A stretch of 64,000 nucleotides of DNA from an uncultured Rhodospirillaceae bacterium (GTDB lineage: Bacteria; Pseudomonadota; Alphaproteobacteria; Azospirillales; Azospirillaceae). The DNA lies in the NCBI GenBank assembly GCA_937927415.1, contig CALBDS010000014.1, positions 47,449 to 111,448 on the forward strand, read 5' to 3'. Positions within the stretch are counted from its first letter, which is position 1; every line of letters starts with the position of its first letter. The notes under the pieces were generated by a model that ran no database searches, was not told where the DNA came from, and saw nothing but the letters and a program-made list of their open reading frames with translations. Positions 19,778 to 27,946 of this stretch are shown piece by piece. A program made the translations under genes and the position numbers.

Positions 19778-20569
19778 ATGACCGACAGCGCAAAGCCCGG
19801 CCGCGTGGCCGGAAAGACGGCCCTCATCACGGGGGCGGCCCAGGGTCTGGGGGCGGCCATCGCCCACCGCCTGGCGGCGGAGGGGGCCAAGGTCTTCCTG
19901 ACCGACATTCTGGGGGAGGAGGCGGCGCGCACCGCCGCCGCCCTCAACGCCACGTTCGGCGCCGGCACCGCCTGGTCCGCCACCCATGACGTGCGCGACG
20001 AAGACCAGTGGCAAGCGGTGACCGAACAGGCGGCCGGCGCCATGGGCGGGCTGTCGGTGCTGGTGCACAACGCCGGTGTCGGCTCCATGGGGGCCATCGA
20101 GGAGCTGGACCGCCGGGAATGGCGCCGGGTGATGGATATCAACGTGGACAGCGTGTTTCTCGGCACCAAGCACGCGCTGCGTTACATGCGCACCAGCGGG
20201 CCGGGGTCGATCGTGACCATCTCGTCCATCGCCGGGCTGCTGGGGGTGGCGGAATACCCGGCCTACAACGCGTCCAAGGCCGCGGTGTGGATGCTGACCA
20301 AATCCATCGCGCTCTATTGCGCGCAGCACAAGATCAACGTGCGCTGCAACTCGGTGCACCCCGCCTACATCCGCACCGCCATCGTGGAACCGCTGTTCAA
20401 GGCGCTGGGCGAGGAGGAGGCCACCCGCCGCCTGACCCGCTCCATCCCCCTGGGCCGCATGGGGGATCACGACGACGTGGCCTATGCCGTTCTGTATCTG
20501 GCATCGGATGAGAGCAAGTTCGTCACCGGCGCCGAATTCAAGATCGACGGCGGCGCATCCGCCTGCTGA
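19778..20569 (+). CDS. Short-chain dehydrogenase/reductase
   Basis: 263 aa, classical SDR. ITGAAQGLGAAIAHRLAAEG, VHNAGVGSMGAIEE, the catalytic Ser in TISSIAGLLG and YNASKAAVWMLTKS. It ends in GAEFKIDGGASAC. It is 30 bp after the acyl-CoA ligase and is the last gene of the run before a repeat-rich gap. The second SDR may act on a beta-hydroxyacyl-CoA or 3-hydroxybutyrate-like intermediate; the substrate cannot be fixed from sequence. Confidence 0.9.
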   Translation: MTDSAKPGRVAGKTALITGAAQGLGAAIAHRLAAEGAKVFLTDILGEEAARTAAALNATFGAGTAWSATHDVRDEDQWQAVTEQAAGAMGGLSVLVHNAGVGSMGAIEELDRREWRRVMDINVDSVFLGTKHALRYMRTSGPGSIVTISSIAGLLGVAEYPAYNASKAAVWMLTKSIALYCAQHKINVRCNSVHPAYIRTAIVEPLFKALGEEEATRRLTRSIPLGRMGDHDDVAYAVLYLASDESKFVTGAEFKIDGGASAC

Positions 20570-20634
20570 TCCTCTTTTTCAGTTCCCTCAGACGGCCGCC
20601 GCGGCCCTGATCCTGGCGTTCACACGCCGGGATG

Positions 20635-20678
20635 CAAGGGCCGCCGCCCTTGCTGGGGGTGCTGGGGGCAAAGCCCCC
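20635..20678. repeat. Tandem hairpins between SDR and carboxylase genes
   Basis: Two adjacent perfect hairpins: CAAGGGC-CGCC-GCCCTTG (20635-20652) and GGGGGC-AAA-GCCCCC (20664-20678). The sequence type GGGGGCAAAGCCCCC is a common intergenic repeat of high-GC alphaproteobacteria (recollection). It may terminate the upstream operon or protect its mRNA 3' end. Confidence 0.5.
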
Positions 20679-20716
20679 GGCAACACTGTCCCCGTGCTTT
20701 CCGAAAGGCCCACATC

Positions 20717-23700
20717 ATGCCGGTATCCCGCATCCTGATCGCCAACCGGGGCGAAATCGCCGTGCGCATTGCCCGTGCCGCCGCTGTGGTGGGCGCCGAA
20801 TGCGTCACGGTGTTTTCCGAAGACGACGCCGCCGGTCCGCACATTGCTGCTGGCGATGCCGCGGTGCCGTTGGCCGGTCACGGTCCGGCGGCCTATCTCG
20901 ACGCCGCCGGGCTGGTGGCGGCGGCGCGGTCGGCGGGGTGCGATGCGGTGCATCCGGGGTATGGCTTCCTCAGCGAAAACGCCGCCTTCGCCCGTTTGTG
21001 CGCCGACGCCGGCCTGACCTTCATCGGCCCGGACCCGGCGGTGCTGGCGGTGTTCGGCGACAAGGCCCGCGCCCGCCGGCTGGCCGAGGATTGCGGCGTG
21101 CCGCTGGTCCCCGGCACCGGCGGCCCCACCAGCCTGGAGGAGGCCACGGCGTTCTTCCACGCCCTGGGCGACGGGGCGGCGGTGATGGTGAAGGCGGTGG
21201 CGGGCGGCGGCGGGCGCGGCATGCGCGCCGTCACCGACCCCGCCGACCTTCCCGCCGCCTTCGACCGCTGCCGGTCCGAGGCGCTGGCCGCGTTCGGCGG
21301 CGGCGATCTTTATGTGGAGCAGCTGGTCCGGCAGGCGCGCCACATCGAAATCCAGATCATCGGCGACGGCCGGTCGGTGGCGCATCTGTGGGAGCGGGAT
21401 TGCACGCTCCAGCGCCGTCATCAGAAGCTGGTGGAAATCGCCCCCTCCCCCTTCCTGTCGGCGCCCGTGCGCGACCGCATCGCGGACGCGGCGGTGCGGC
21501 TGGCCCGCGCGGTGGGCTACGCCGGGTTGGGCACGGTCGAATGCCTGGTGGCGGACGGCCCCGACCCCGCCTTTTTCTTCATGGAGACCAACCCCCGCCT
21601 GCAGGTGGAACACACGGTGACGGAGGCGGTGACCGGCATCGACCTTGTGGTCGCACAGATCTTGCTGGCCGGGGGCGCCACGCTGGCCGACCTTCGTCTG
21701 GAACAGGGTGACATCCCGCCGCCGCGCGGCTGTGCGGTGCAGGTGCGTCTGAACGCCGAGACCGTCACCGCGGCGGGGGAGGCGCTGCCGTCCTGCGGCA
21801 CCGTCACCCTGTTCGATCCGCCGACCGGGCCGGGGGTGCGGGTGGACACCCACCTGCGCAGCGGCACCGAGGTGGGGCCGCGGTTCGATTCCCTGCTCGC
21901 CAAGATCATCACCCACGCCCCCACCTTTACCGGCGCCTTGCGCGGCAGCGCCCGCGCCCTGCGGGAAACGCGGGTGGAGGGGGTCGCCACCAACGCCGGC
22001 CTGCTGCGCGCGCTGGTGGAGGATGCCGAGGTCGCCGCCGGGCGCATCCACACCCGCTTTGTCGAGGACGACTTCCGCTTTGCCGGAGACAATGGCTTGG
22101 TCGGAGACAATAGCTTTGCCGGAGACAGTGGCCCGGCGCCGGTTGTGGGGCCGGAGGATGGCCTTGCCCTTCCCTCCCCCATGGGCGGGCTGCTGGTGCG
22201 GGTGGAGGTGTCGGCGGGCGATGCGGTGCGCCCCGGCCAGCCGCTGGCGGTGGTGGAGGCGATGAAGACGGAAATGGTGCTCACCGCCCCCGCCGCGGGC
22301 GTGGTGCTGCGGGTGCTGGCCGCCGCCGGGGCCACGGTGGCCGCCGGAGAACCGCTGCTGCTGCTGGCCCCGGACGGCGATGCCGCCGGAGGGATCCACG
22401 CCGGGGCGGAGGAGAGTGCCGCCGAGCGCGCCGATCTGGCCGAACTCCACGCCCGCCGGGACTTGCTGCGGGACGCGGCCCGGCCGGCGGCGGTGGCCCG
22501 CCGCCACGCCGCCGGCCAGCGCACGGCACGGGAGAATGTGGAGGATCTGTGCGATCCCGGCAGCTTCCAGGAATACGGCGGGCTGGCCATTGCCGGGCAG
22601 CGCCGCCGCCGCCCGCTGGACGAGCTGATGCGTACCGCCCCCGCCGATGGTCTGGTGGCCGGGATCGGCATGGTGAACGGTGCCCGCACGCTGGTGATGG
22701 CCTATGACTACACGGTGTTCGCCGGAACCCAGGGGCTGATGAATCACAAGAAGATGGACCGCATGATCCATCTGGCCCGCGACTGGCGCCTGCCGATGGT
22801 GGTCTTTGCCGAAGGGGGCGGCGGGCGGCCCGGTGACACCGACTGGCTGGGGGTGGCCGCACTGGACATCATGACCTTCCGCGCCTATGCGGGGTTGAGC
22901 GGCACGGCGCCGCGGGTGGGTATCGCGTCGGGCCGCTGCTTTGCCGGCAACGCCGCGCTGCTGGGCTGTTCCGACGTCATCATCGCCACCGAAAACGCCA
23001 GCATCGGCATGGGCGGCCCGGCGATGATCGAGGGCGGCGGGCTGGGCGTCTTCACCCCCGAACAGGTGGGGCCGGTGTCGGTGCAGGCCCCCAATGGCGT
23101 CATCGACATTCTGGTTCCCGACGAGGCCGCGGCCACCGCCGCCGCCCGGCACTACCTGTCCTATTTCCAGGGTCCGGCGGCGGACTGGCGGACCGGCGAT
23201 CCGGCCCGGCTGCGGGCACTGGTGCCGGAAAACCGCCGCCGCGCCTATGACGTGCGGGCGGTGGTGGGGGCGCTGGCCGATGACGGCTCGGTCCTGGAGA
23301 TGCGCGCGGCCTTCGCCCCCGGCATGGTCACCGCCCTGATCCGGGTGGAGGGGCGGCCCATGGGGCTGATCGCCAACAACCCGCTGCATCTGGGCGGGGC
23401 CATCGACGCCGCCGGGGCGGACAAGGCCGCCCGCTTCCTGCAACTGTGCGAGGCGTTCGGGCTGCCGGTATTGTCGCTGTGCGACACGCCGGGCTTCATG
23501 GTTGGGCCGGAGGCGGAAAGGACCGCCACCGTCCGCCATGTGTCCCGCCTGTTCCTGACCGCGGCGGCGCTGACGGTGCCGGTGTTCACCATCGTCCTGC
23601 GCAAGGGCTACGGGCTGGGGGCGCAGGCCATGGCCGCGGGCAGCTTCCACGCGCCGGTGTTCACCGTGGCGTGGCCGGGGGCGGAATTCGGCGCCATGGG

Positions 23701-23950
23701 CATCGAAGGCTCGGTGCGCCTGGGCTACCGCCGCGAACTGGACGCGGAAAGCGATCCCGCCCGCCGTCAGGCCCTGTTCGACCGCATGGTCGCCGAAGCC
23801 TACGCCCACGGCAAGGCGGTCAACGCCGCCAGCTTCGTGGAAATCGACGACGTGATCGACCCGGCGGAATCGCGCCGCTGGATCGTCCGCGGCCTTGCCG
23901 CCGCCCCGGTGCCGCCCCGCGGCGAGCGGCGCTTCATCGATGCCTGGTGA
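20717..23950 (+). CDS. Fused biotin-dependent acyl-CoA carboxylase (BC-BCCP-CT)
   Basis: 1077 aa combining three modules. Residues 1-445 are biotin carboxylase (ILIANRGEIAVRI; KAVAGGGGRGMRAV; METNPRLQVEHTVTE). Residues 475-560 are a biotinyl domain, with the biotinylated Lys in VVEAMKTEMVL. Residues 580-1077 hold both carboxyltransferase halves. This is the single-chain layout of long-chain acyl-CoA carboxylases (LCC type), which carboxylate acetyl-, propionyl- and longer acyl-CoAs. Before the biotinyl domain is a short imperfect repeat, FAGDN-GLVGDN-SFAGDS, a likely flexible linker. It could take up propionyl-CoA or another product of the upstream catabolic operon (inference). Confidence 0.9.
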   Translation: MPVSRILIANRGEIAVRIARAAAVVGAECVTVFSEDDAAGPHIAAGDAAVPLAGHGPAAYLDAAGLVAAARSAGCDAVHPGYGFLSENAAFARLCADAGLTFIGPDPAVLAVFGDKARARRLAEDCGVPLVPGTGGPTSLEEATAFFHALGDGAAVMVKAVAGGGGRGMRAVTDPADLPAAFDRCRSEALAAFGGGDLYVEQLVRQARHIEIQIIGDGRSVAHLWERDCTLQRRHQKLVEIAPSPFLSAPVRDRIADAAVRLARAVGYAGLGTVECLVADGPDPAFFFMETNPRLQVEHTVTEAVTGIDLVVAQILLAGGATLADLRLEQGDIPPPRGCAVQVRLNAETVTAAGEALPSCGTVTLFDPPTGPGVRVDTHLRSGTEVGPRFDSLLAKIITHAPTFTGALRGSARALRETRVEGVATNAGLLRALVEDAEVAAGRIHTRFVEDDFRFAGDNGLVGDNSFAGDSGPAPVVGPEDGLALPSPMGGLLVRVEVSAGDAVRPGQPLAVVEAMKTEMVLTAPAAGVVLRVLAAAGATVAAGEPLLLLAPDGDAAGGIHAGAEESAAERADLAELHARRDLLRDAARPAAVARRHAAGQRTARENVEDLCDPGSFQEYGGLAIAGQRRRRPLDELMRTAPADGLVAGIGMVNGARTLVMAYDYTVFAGTQGLMNHKKMDRMIHLARDWRLPMVVFAEGGGGRPGDTDWLGVAALDIMTFRAYAGLSGTAPRVGIASGRCFAGNAALLGCSDVIIATENASIGMGGPAMIEGGGLGVFTPEQVGPVSVQAPNGVIDILVPDEAAATAAARHYLSYFQGPAADWRTGDPARLRALVPENRRRAYDVRAVVGALADDGSVLEMRAAFAPGMVTALIRVEGRPMGLIANNPLHLGGAIDAAGADKAARFLQLCEAFGLPVLSLCDTPGFMVGPEAERTATVRHVSRLFLTAAALTVPVFTIVLRKGYGLGAQAMAAGSFHAPVFTVAWPGAEFGAMGIEGSVRLGYRRELDAESDPARRQALFDRMVAEAYAHGKAVNAASFVEIDDVIDPAESRRWIVRGLAAAPVPPRGERRFIDAW

Positions 23951-23959
23951 CGGGGGGCT

Positions 23960-25387
23960 TCACGCAGCCGGGCGGCGCAGCAGCCGCAGCGCCGTCAGCG
24001 CCAGCAGCAGACCCACGCCGAGAACGGCGAACGCCACCTGATAGCCATGGGCCAGGGCCATCCGCTGCCCGGCGGCGTCCAGCAGGGCGAACCCGTCGCC
24101 GTGGGTTCCCGCGGCGGCGGTGAACACGATGGACACCAGACTGACGCACAGGGATCCGCCCAACTGCCGCCCGAAGTTCATGGCGCCCGACGCCTGCGGC
24201 ACGTCCTTGCGGTCCAGTTGCACCAGGGCGCCGGCGGTGGCGGAGGGCATCATGAACCCCAGCCCCACCCGCCCCAGCAGCGTCCACACCACCAGCCACC
24301 CCACCGCCGGTTCGGTGCCCGCCACCGCCAGCAGCCCGCAGGACACCACGAACAGAAGCCCGCCGCCGACGATGGGGGCCACCCGCGACACCCGGTCGGC
24401 CAGACGCCCGGCAAAGGGAAAGGCCGCGGCCATCCCCAGCCCCGCCGGCAGCATGACCAGCCCCGCCGCACTGGGGGTCATGCCCAGCACCTGCTGAAGA
24501 TAAAGCGGGATGAGGTAGGTGGAGGCGTAAAGCCCGCCCCCCACCCCCACCGTCAGCAGAAAGCCGCCGACGAAGACACCGGAACGAAACACCCGCAGGT
24601 TCAGCAGCGGTGCCGCACACCGCGCCTCCCACCCCAGGAACGTGGCAAGGCCGATGGTTCCGGCGGCAAGCCCACCCTGCACCGCCGGGGCCGTCCACCC
24701 GATCTGCAACCCGCGTGACAGCGCCCACAGCAGCACCGCCAGCGTCGCGGCCAGCAGCACCAGCCCCACCCCGTCCAGCGGCCGGGGCGGTGTTTCCGAC
24801 GGGCGGCGCCCCGGCAGGTGGGTGCGCGCCAGCACCATGCCCATCAGGCAGAACGGCAACGCCGCCAGAAAGGTGGCCCGCCACGACACCAGATCCATCA
24901 GCACCCCGCCCAGCACCGGTGCGGCGGCGGGCGACAGGATCACCCCCAGCCCGTACAGGCCGAAGCCCCGCCCCTGCTGCCCCGGCGGGAAGGCGTGGAA
25001 CACCACGATCATTCCCAGCGGCTGGATGACCCCCGCCGCCGCCCCCTGCAGCACCCGCGCGGCGATCAGCCAGCCGATGCCCGGCGCCAGCGCCCCCATG
25101 ACCGAGCCGACGACGAACACCGCCATGGCGCCCAGATAGGTGGCGCGGATGCCGAACCGCTCCACGCTCCAGGCGCTGACCAGCATGGCCGTGGTCATCG
25201 CCGCCAGAAAGCCGGTGACCAGCCATTGAATGGTCGGCTGATCGACGGCGAACACCCCCATCAGCGGCGCCAGCGCCACATTCAGGATGGTTGCCGCCAT
25301 CACCACCGCCGCGGTGCCGACGATGGCCACGGTGGTGGCTTTCCAATCGGGGCGGATGGGTGCGGGCTGGGCCGTTGCCGTCGTCAT
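23960..25387 (-). CDS. MFS transporter, DHA2 (EmrB/QacA) type
   Basis: 475 aa, with about 14 hydrophobic segments. Motif C-like and DHA2 features are visible: ATILNVALAPLMGVFAVDQPTIQWLVTGFLAAMTTAMLVSAW and IGWLIAARVLQGAAAGVIQPLGM. It is probably a proton-driven drug or toxin exporter. The start codon overlaps the stop of the upstream marR gene by 4 bp, so the two form an operon read leftwards. The 3' end converges on the carboxylase gene with a 9-bp gap. The real substrate is unknown. Confidence 0.92.
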   Translation of the reverse strand: MTTATAQPAPIRPDWKATTVAIVGTAAVVMAATILNVALAPLMGVFAVDQPTIQWLVTGFLAAMTTAMLVSAWSVERFGIRATYLGAMAVFVVGSVMGALAPGIGWLIAARVLQGAAAGVIQPLGMIVVFHAFPPGQQGRGFGLYGLGVILSPAAAPVLGGVLMDLVSWRATFLAALPFCLMGMVLARTHLPGRRPSETPPRPLDGVGLVLLAATLAVLLWALSRGLQIGWTAPAVQGGLAAGTIGLATFLGWEARCAAPLLNLRVFRSGVFVGGFLLTVGVGGGLYASTYLIPLYLQQVLGMTPSAAGLVMLPAGLGMAAAFPFAGRLADRVSRVAPIVGGGLLFVVSCGLLAVAGTEPAVGWLVVWTLLGRVGLGFMMPSATAGALVQLDRKDVPQASGAMNFGRQLGGSLCVSLVSIVFTAAAGTHGDGFALLDAAGQRMALAHGYQVAFAVLGVGLLLALTALRLLRRPAA

Positions 25388-25857
25388 GCTTTCGAATCCA
25401 TCGCGTCAACCCGGCCGCGGATGGACCGCAGCGCCCGCTCCATCGCCTCAAGATCGGCATCGGCCACATCGGCCAGAAGCTCGTACCGCAGATCCATGGC
25501 AATGGCCTCGATCCGGGCCAGCACATCATGGGCCTGGGCGCACAGGTGGATGCGGCGGCCGCGGCGGTCGGTGGGGCACATGCGCCGTTCGACCCAGCCG
25601 TCGGCTTCCAGCCGGTCGAGAAGGCGGACCAGCGTCGGCCCCTCCACCCCCAGATGTTCGGCCAGATCCTTTTGCGCCACCCCTTCGCCCAATCGGCTCA
25701 CCAGCACCAGCGCCCGCCATTTCGCCTGACTGAGGCCCAGCGGATGCAACCGCCGGTCCAGCGCCAGACGCCATGCCCGTGCTGTGTCCTGAAGCAGGAT
25801 GCCGATCGACCCGATCCGTTGTTGGCGCGCACCGCCCGACCGCATGTCACCCGACAT
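25384..25857 (-). CDS. MarR-family transcriptional regulator
   Basis: 157 aa. Winged helix: LHPLGLSQAKWRALVLVSRLGEGVAQKDLAEHLGVEGPTLVRLLDRLEADGWVERRMCPTDRRGRRIHL. The strand-turn DRRGRR is the family's wing. It is co-transcribed with the MFS exporter (ATGA overlap), so it is expected to repress its own operon until a ligand appears. A pair of overlapping palindromes at the predicted -10 (25880-25899) is the likely operator. The ATG is 22 bp from that site. Confidence 0.92.
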   Translation of the reverse strand: MSGDMRSGGARQQRIGSIGILLQDTARAWRLALDRRLHPLGLSQAKWRALVLVSRLGEGVAQKDLAEHLGVEGPTLVRLLDRLEADGWVERRMCPTDRRGRRIHLCAQAHDVLARIEAIAMDLRYELLADVADADLEAMERALRSIRGRVDAMDSKA

Positions 25858-25879
25858 GGGAAATCCGTTTCAAAAGCCA

Positions 25880-25913
25880 GCTATTGAATAGCACGCTATC
25901 AAAATCGACACAA
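25880..25913 (-). promoter_or_regulatory. marR-MFS promoter with overlapping palindromic operators
   Basis: Read on the minus strand: -35 TTGTGT (25908-25913), 17-bp spacer, -10 TATTCA (25885-25890). Over the -10 lies GCTATT-G-AATAGC (25880-25892), a perfect palindrome around one base, overlapping a second, ATAGC-AC-GCTAT (25888-25899). The two share a half-site, as expected for two MarR dimers on opposite faces. Confidence 0.65.
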
Positions 25914-25949
25914 ACCGGCAAGCCAAGGATGCGCGAGGGCACCGCCGAT

Positions 25950-26855
25950 TTATGCGCCGAAGCCGATGTCCTGCAGGATCCGGTCGATCATACCGTTCAG
26001 ATCGGCCCCGCTCCGCGGTCGATGCAGACGGCTCAGGCCGATCCGCGACGACAGCGATGCGCAGAGCCTGAGGTGTTCGGCCTTCAGCCCCATGCCGTCG
26101 AGGTAATGCACGCGGTAGGTGTTGTTCCGCAGCACCGTGAAACGCTCCATGCCACGCACCGGCTCGATGCTCACGCCATCCCGTTCGCCATCGCCGTGCA
26201 GTTCATAGACCCAGCGTATGGGCAGCGCGGACAGGGTATGGCGCCCCCCGATCGGCAGGTTGAACTTGTCGAATCCGGGGCGGATCCGGGCCAGCGGGGC
26301 GGTATCGACCGCAAGCCTGTCGGCCGCGTCCTGCCACAGCTTGATGCGCGGAAAGCCGGGGAGCGCGCGCCCCAGGGCATCGACCGGCACAACGTCATCG
26401 GCGATCACGTCGAAGCCGCGGCGCAGAAAGGCGCCGGCCAGCGTCGATTTTCCGGCCCCCGACGGACCGACGCAGAGAAGGCAGGATTGGCCGATGCGCA
26501 CCGCGTTGCCGTGCATGACAAGGTAACCGCGCTGGAACAGCAATGCCCCCAGGGCCGACCCCAGAAGAAAGACACGCACGCTGTCCTCATCGACGCCCGG
26601 CGCCGGATCGACGGTGATCGTGCGTCCGTCGGCAATCAGGAAACGGGCGACGGCCGGCACATCCAGCCACAGGGCACTGCCCCGGATGCACAGAAAGGGA
26701 CCCATCCAGGCCCCTGCGTCCAGACCGCCGGGATCGACCCGGCCGATCCCCACCGTCACCGGCGGCGCGGTGTCGGTGTCGGACGCACGGTGGAGTTCGG
26801 GCAGGGCGATATCGCTTCGAATAACCAGGCCGTAGGCGGTGTAACCTTCACTCAT
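25950..26855 (-). CDS. Lasso-peptide-associated HPr-kinase-like kinase
   Basis: 301 aa. It has an HPr kinase/phosphorylase-type ATPase core: P-loop GPSGAGKST (130-138), then FDVIADDVVPVD with paired acidic residues D153-D154, and an upstream H115 in YLVMHGNAVR. Kinases of this family in lasso clusters (for example the paeninodin kinase PadeK) phosphorylate the C-terminal Ser of the precursor. The precursor here ends in Ser, so the match is direct. The gene is translationally coupled to the B2 protease (ATGA overlap) and closes the minus-strand operon A-B1-B2-K. Substrate assignment is inference from family and context. Confidence 0.87.
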   Translation of the reverse strand: MSEGYTAYGLVIRSDIALPELHRASDTDTAPPVTVGIGRVDPGGLDAGAWMGPFLCIRGSALWLDVPAVARFLIADGRTITVDPAPGVDEDSVRVFLLGSALGALLFQRGYLVMHGNAVRIGQSCLLCVGPSGAGKSTLAGAFLRRGFDVIADDVVPVDALGRALPGFPRIKLWQDAADRLAVDTAPLARIRPGFDKFNLPIGGRHTLSALPIRWVYELHGDGERDGVSIEPVRGMERFTVLRNNTYRVHYLDGMGLKAEHLRLCASLSSRIGLSRLHRPRSGADLNGMIDRILQDIGFGA

Positions 26856-27364
26856 GCCGCGTCGGTCCCCCGGCCCGTGACGGGGCGATCCGCTGCCAGA
26901 GACCGCGGCACGAACATGCCGACGACGGTGAAGGCGTGGAACCCGGCGCCACCGCTCACCGCGATGCGGTCACAGGCCACCCAGGCATGCGCCGTCAGCC
27001 CGGTGCCGTCCGGTGTGCGCGCAAGCCCCAGATAGACGGCGTGGGGTATTCCGTAGAACCGTAGCATCAGGCGAGCGACCAGCGCCTGCGGAAAGCAATT
27101 GGAAACCCAGGGCGTGTTTCTCGCGGCCATGGCAATCGTCCGCGCGATCAACAGCGCCCGTTCCCGCTGGGAAGGGCTGGCCAAGGGGACCCAGGGTTCG
27201 ACCCCCTGATCGACGCCCATGAAATCACCCAACCGCTGGAAGCGCAGCACCAGCACCGCCAACCGGGCGATCCCCAGCGCACCCCAGACCGGAACGGCCC
27301 AGACCCGGACGAAACCGGGCTGCCCGAACCACGTCCGGAGCTTGCGCGCCACGCGCCCCCCCAT
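26852..27364 (-). CDS. Lasso peptide biosynthesis B2 protein (leader peptidase)
   Basis: 170 aa, transglutaminase-like cysteine protease. The catalytic Cys is C90 in WVSNCFPQALVARLMLRFYGI and the catalytic His is H126 in TAHAWVAC, the standard B2 pattern C..AL...L...G...(x)n..AHAWV. It removes the leader peptide from the precursor, with the B1 protein presenting the leader. An N-terminal hydrophobic stretch (VWAVPVWGALGIARLAVLVLRF) is typical. Its ATG overlaps the B1 stop codon, and its own stop overlaps the kinase start, so B1, B2 and kinase are translationally coupled. Confidence 0.93.
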   Translation of the reverse strand: MGGRVARKLRTWFGQPGFVRVWAVPVWGALGIARLAVLVLRFQRLGDFMGVDQGVEPWVPLASPSQRERALLIARTIAMAARNTPWVSNCFPQALVARLMLRFYGIPHAVYLGLARTPDGTGLTAHAWVACDRIAVSGGAGFHAFTVVGMFVPRSLAADRPVTGRGTDAA

Positions 27365-27687
27365 CAGACCGCCGGTTCCAGAAGCCTGTTCTGATGCAGT
27401 TCGCTGACAAAGGCGATGATGTCGGCGCGGGCCGTGGCCTCATCGACCATGAATTCGCAGCAGATCAGCGTCACGAGGTCATCGATGCTGTGGGGCGTTT
27501 CCAGAAGTTCCCACACCCGAACACCGGTCCCGCTCATGCCGAAGTAACAATCGCGGCTCAGGCTCAACGCGACGATATCGCCATCGATCACCGTCGTCAG
27601 AAGGTCGGTGGAACGTGAGAACCTGTCGGGCAGCCGTGCCGTGGCTCCATCACCCCGTTCTTTCCCCGCATCACCACCCAAAACCAT
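27364..27687 (-). CDS. PqqD-like RiPP recognition element (lasso B1)
   Basis: 107 aa. The PqqD-like fold is recognisable from TVIDGDIVALSLSRDCYFGMSGTGVRVWELLETPHSIDDLVTLICCEF and the C-terminal helix FVSELHQNRLLEPA. B1 proteins bind the leader of the precursor, especially the YxxPxL motif, and deliver it to B2 and C. It lies 100 bp downstream of the precursor gene found here and overlaps B2. A GAAGG ribosome-binding site precedes the ATG; the alternative in-frame starts are weaker. Confidence 0.9.
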   Translation of the reverse strand: MVLGGDAGKERGDGATARLPDRFSRSTDLLTTVIDGDIVALSLSRDCYFGMSGTGVRVWELLETPHSIDDLVTLICCEFMVDEATARADIIAFVSELHQNRLLEPAV

Positions 27688-27787
27688 GCCGCACCTTCAC
27701 CGCAGGCAACCCCGACGCCAAACCACAGCGCCGCCTTCTGAAAGCGCCGCACACCATAGCCGTTGGAACACGACAACCTTGCCGGGT

Positions 27788-27946
27788 TCAACTGGGCCCC
27801 TGAACGCCCAGGATCTCGATCGGAAGAATCACGATCCCCGATTCGGTCGCGTCCTGTGACAGCTTGGTCAGTTTCGGCGGCTGGTATACCTTACGGTTGT
27901 CGCCCCCACCTTCCAAATCGGTACAAACATTGGCTGTTTCACTCAA
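27788..27946 (-). CDS. Lasso peptide precursor (52 aa, TTG start)
   Basis: Found by reading the gap between B1 and the cyclase. It is 52 aa from a TTG with AGG seven bases upstream; no in-frame ATG exists before an upstream stop. Leader residues 1-35 contain YQPPKL (21-26), the YxxPxL motif bound by B1, and end in ...DATE with Thr at -2, the conserved penultimate leader residue. The predicted core is SGIVILPIEILGVQGPS (36-52): Ser1 to Glu9 would form a nine-residue macrolactam ring with an eight-residue tail. The C-terminal Ser52 suits the cluster's kinase. If cleavage were one residue later, Gly1-Glu8 would give an eight-residue ring. A good sigma70-like promoter lies upstream. It is missed by ORF callers because of length and start codon. 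Confidence 0.87.
   Translation of the reverse strand: MSETANVCTDLEGGGDNRKVYQPPKLTKLSQDATESGIVILPIEILGVQGPS

Noticed and set aside
20588..23809. 1073-aa minus-strand ORF antisense to the carboxylase gene
   Set aside because: Typical high-GC shadow: composition is His/Gly/Arg/Gln-rich low complexity with no domain, and the plus strand has a complete carboxylase.
27597..27791. 64-aa minus-strand ORF as possible lasso precursor
   Set aside because: No YxxPxL motif, no Thr at -2 and no plausible core; it overlaps the B1 gene. The ORF at 27788-27946 fits all criteria.
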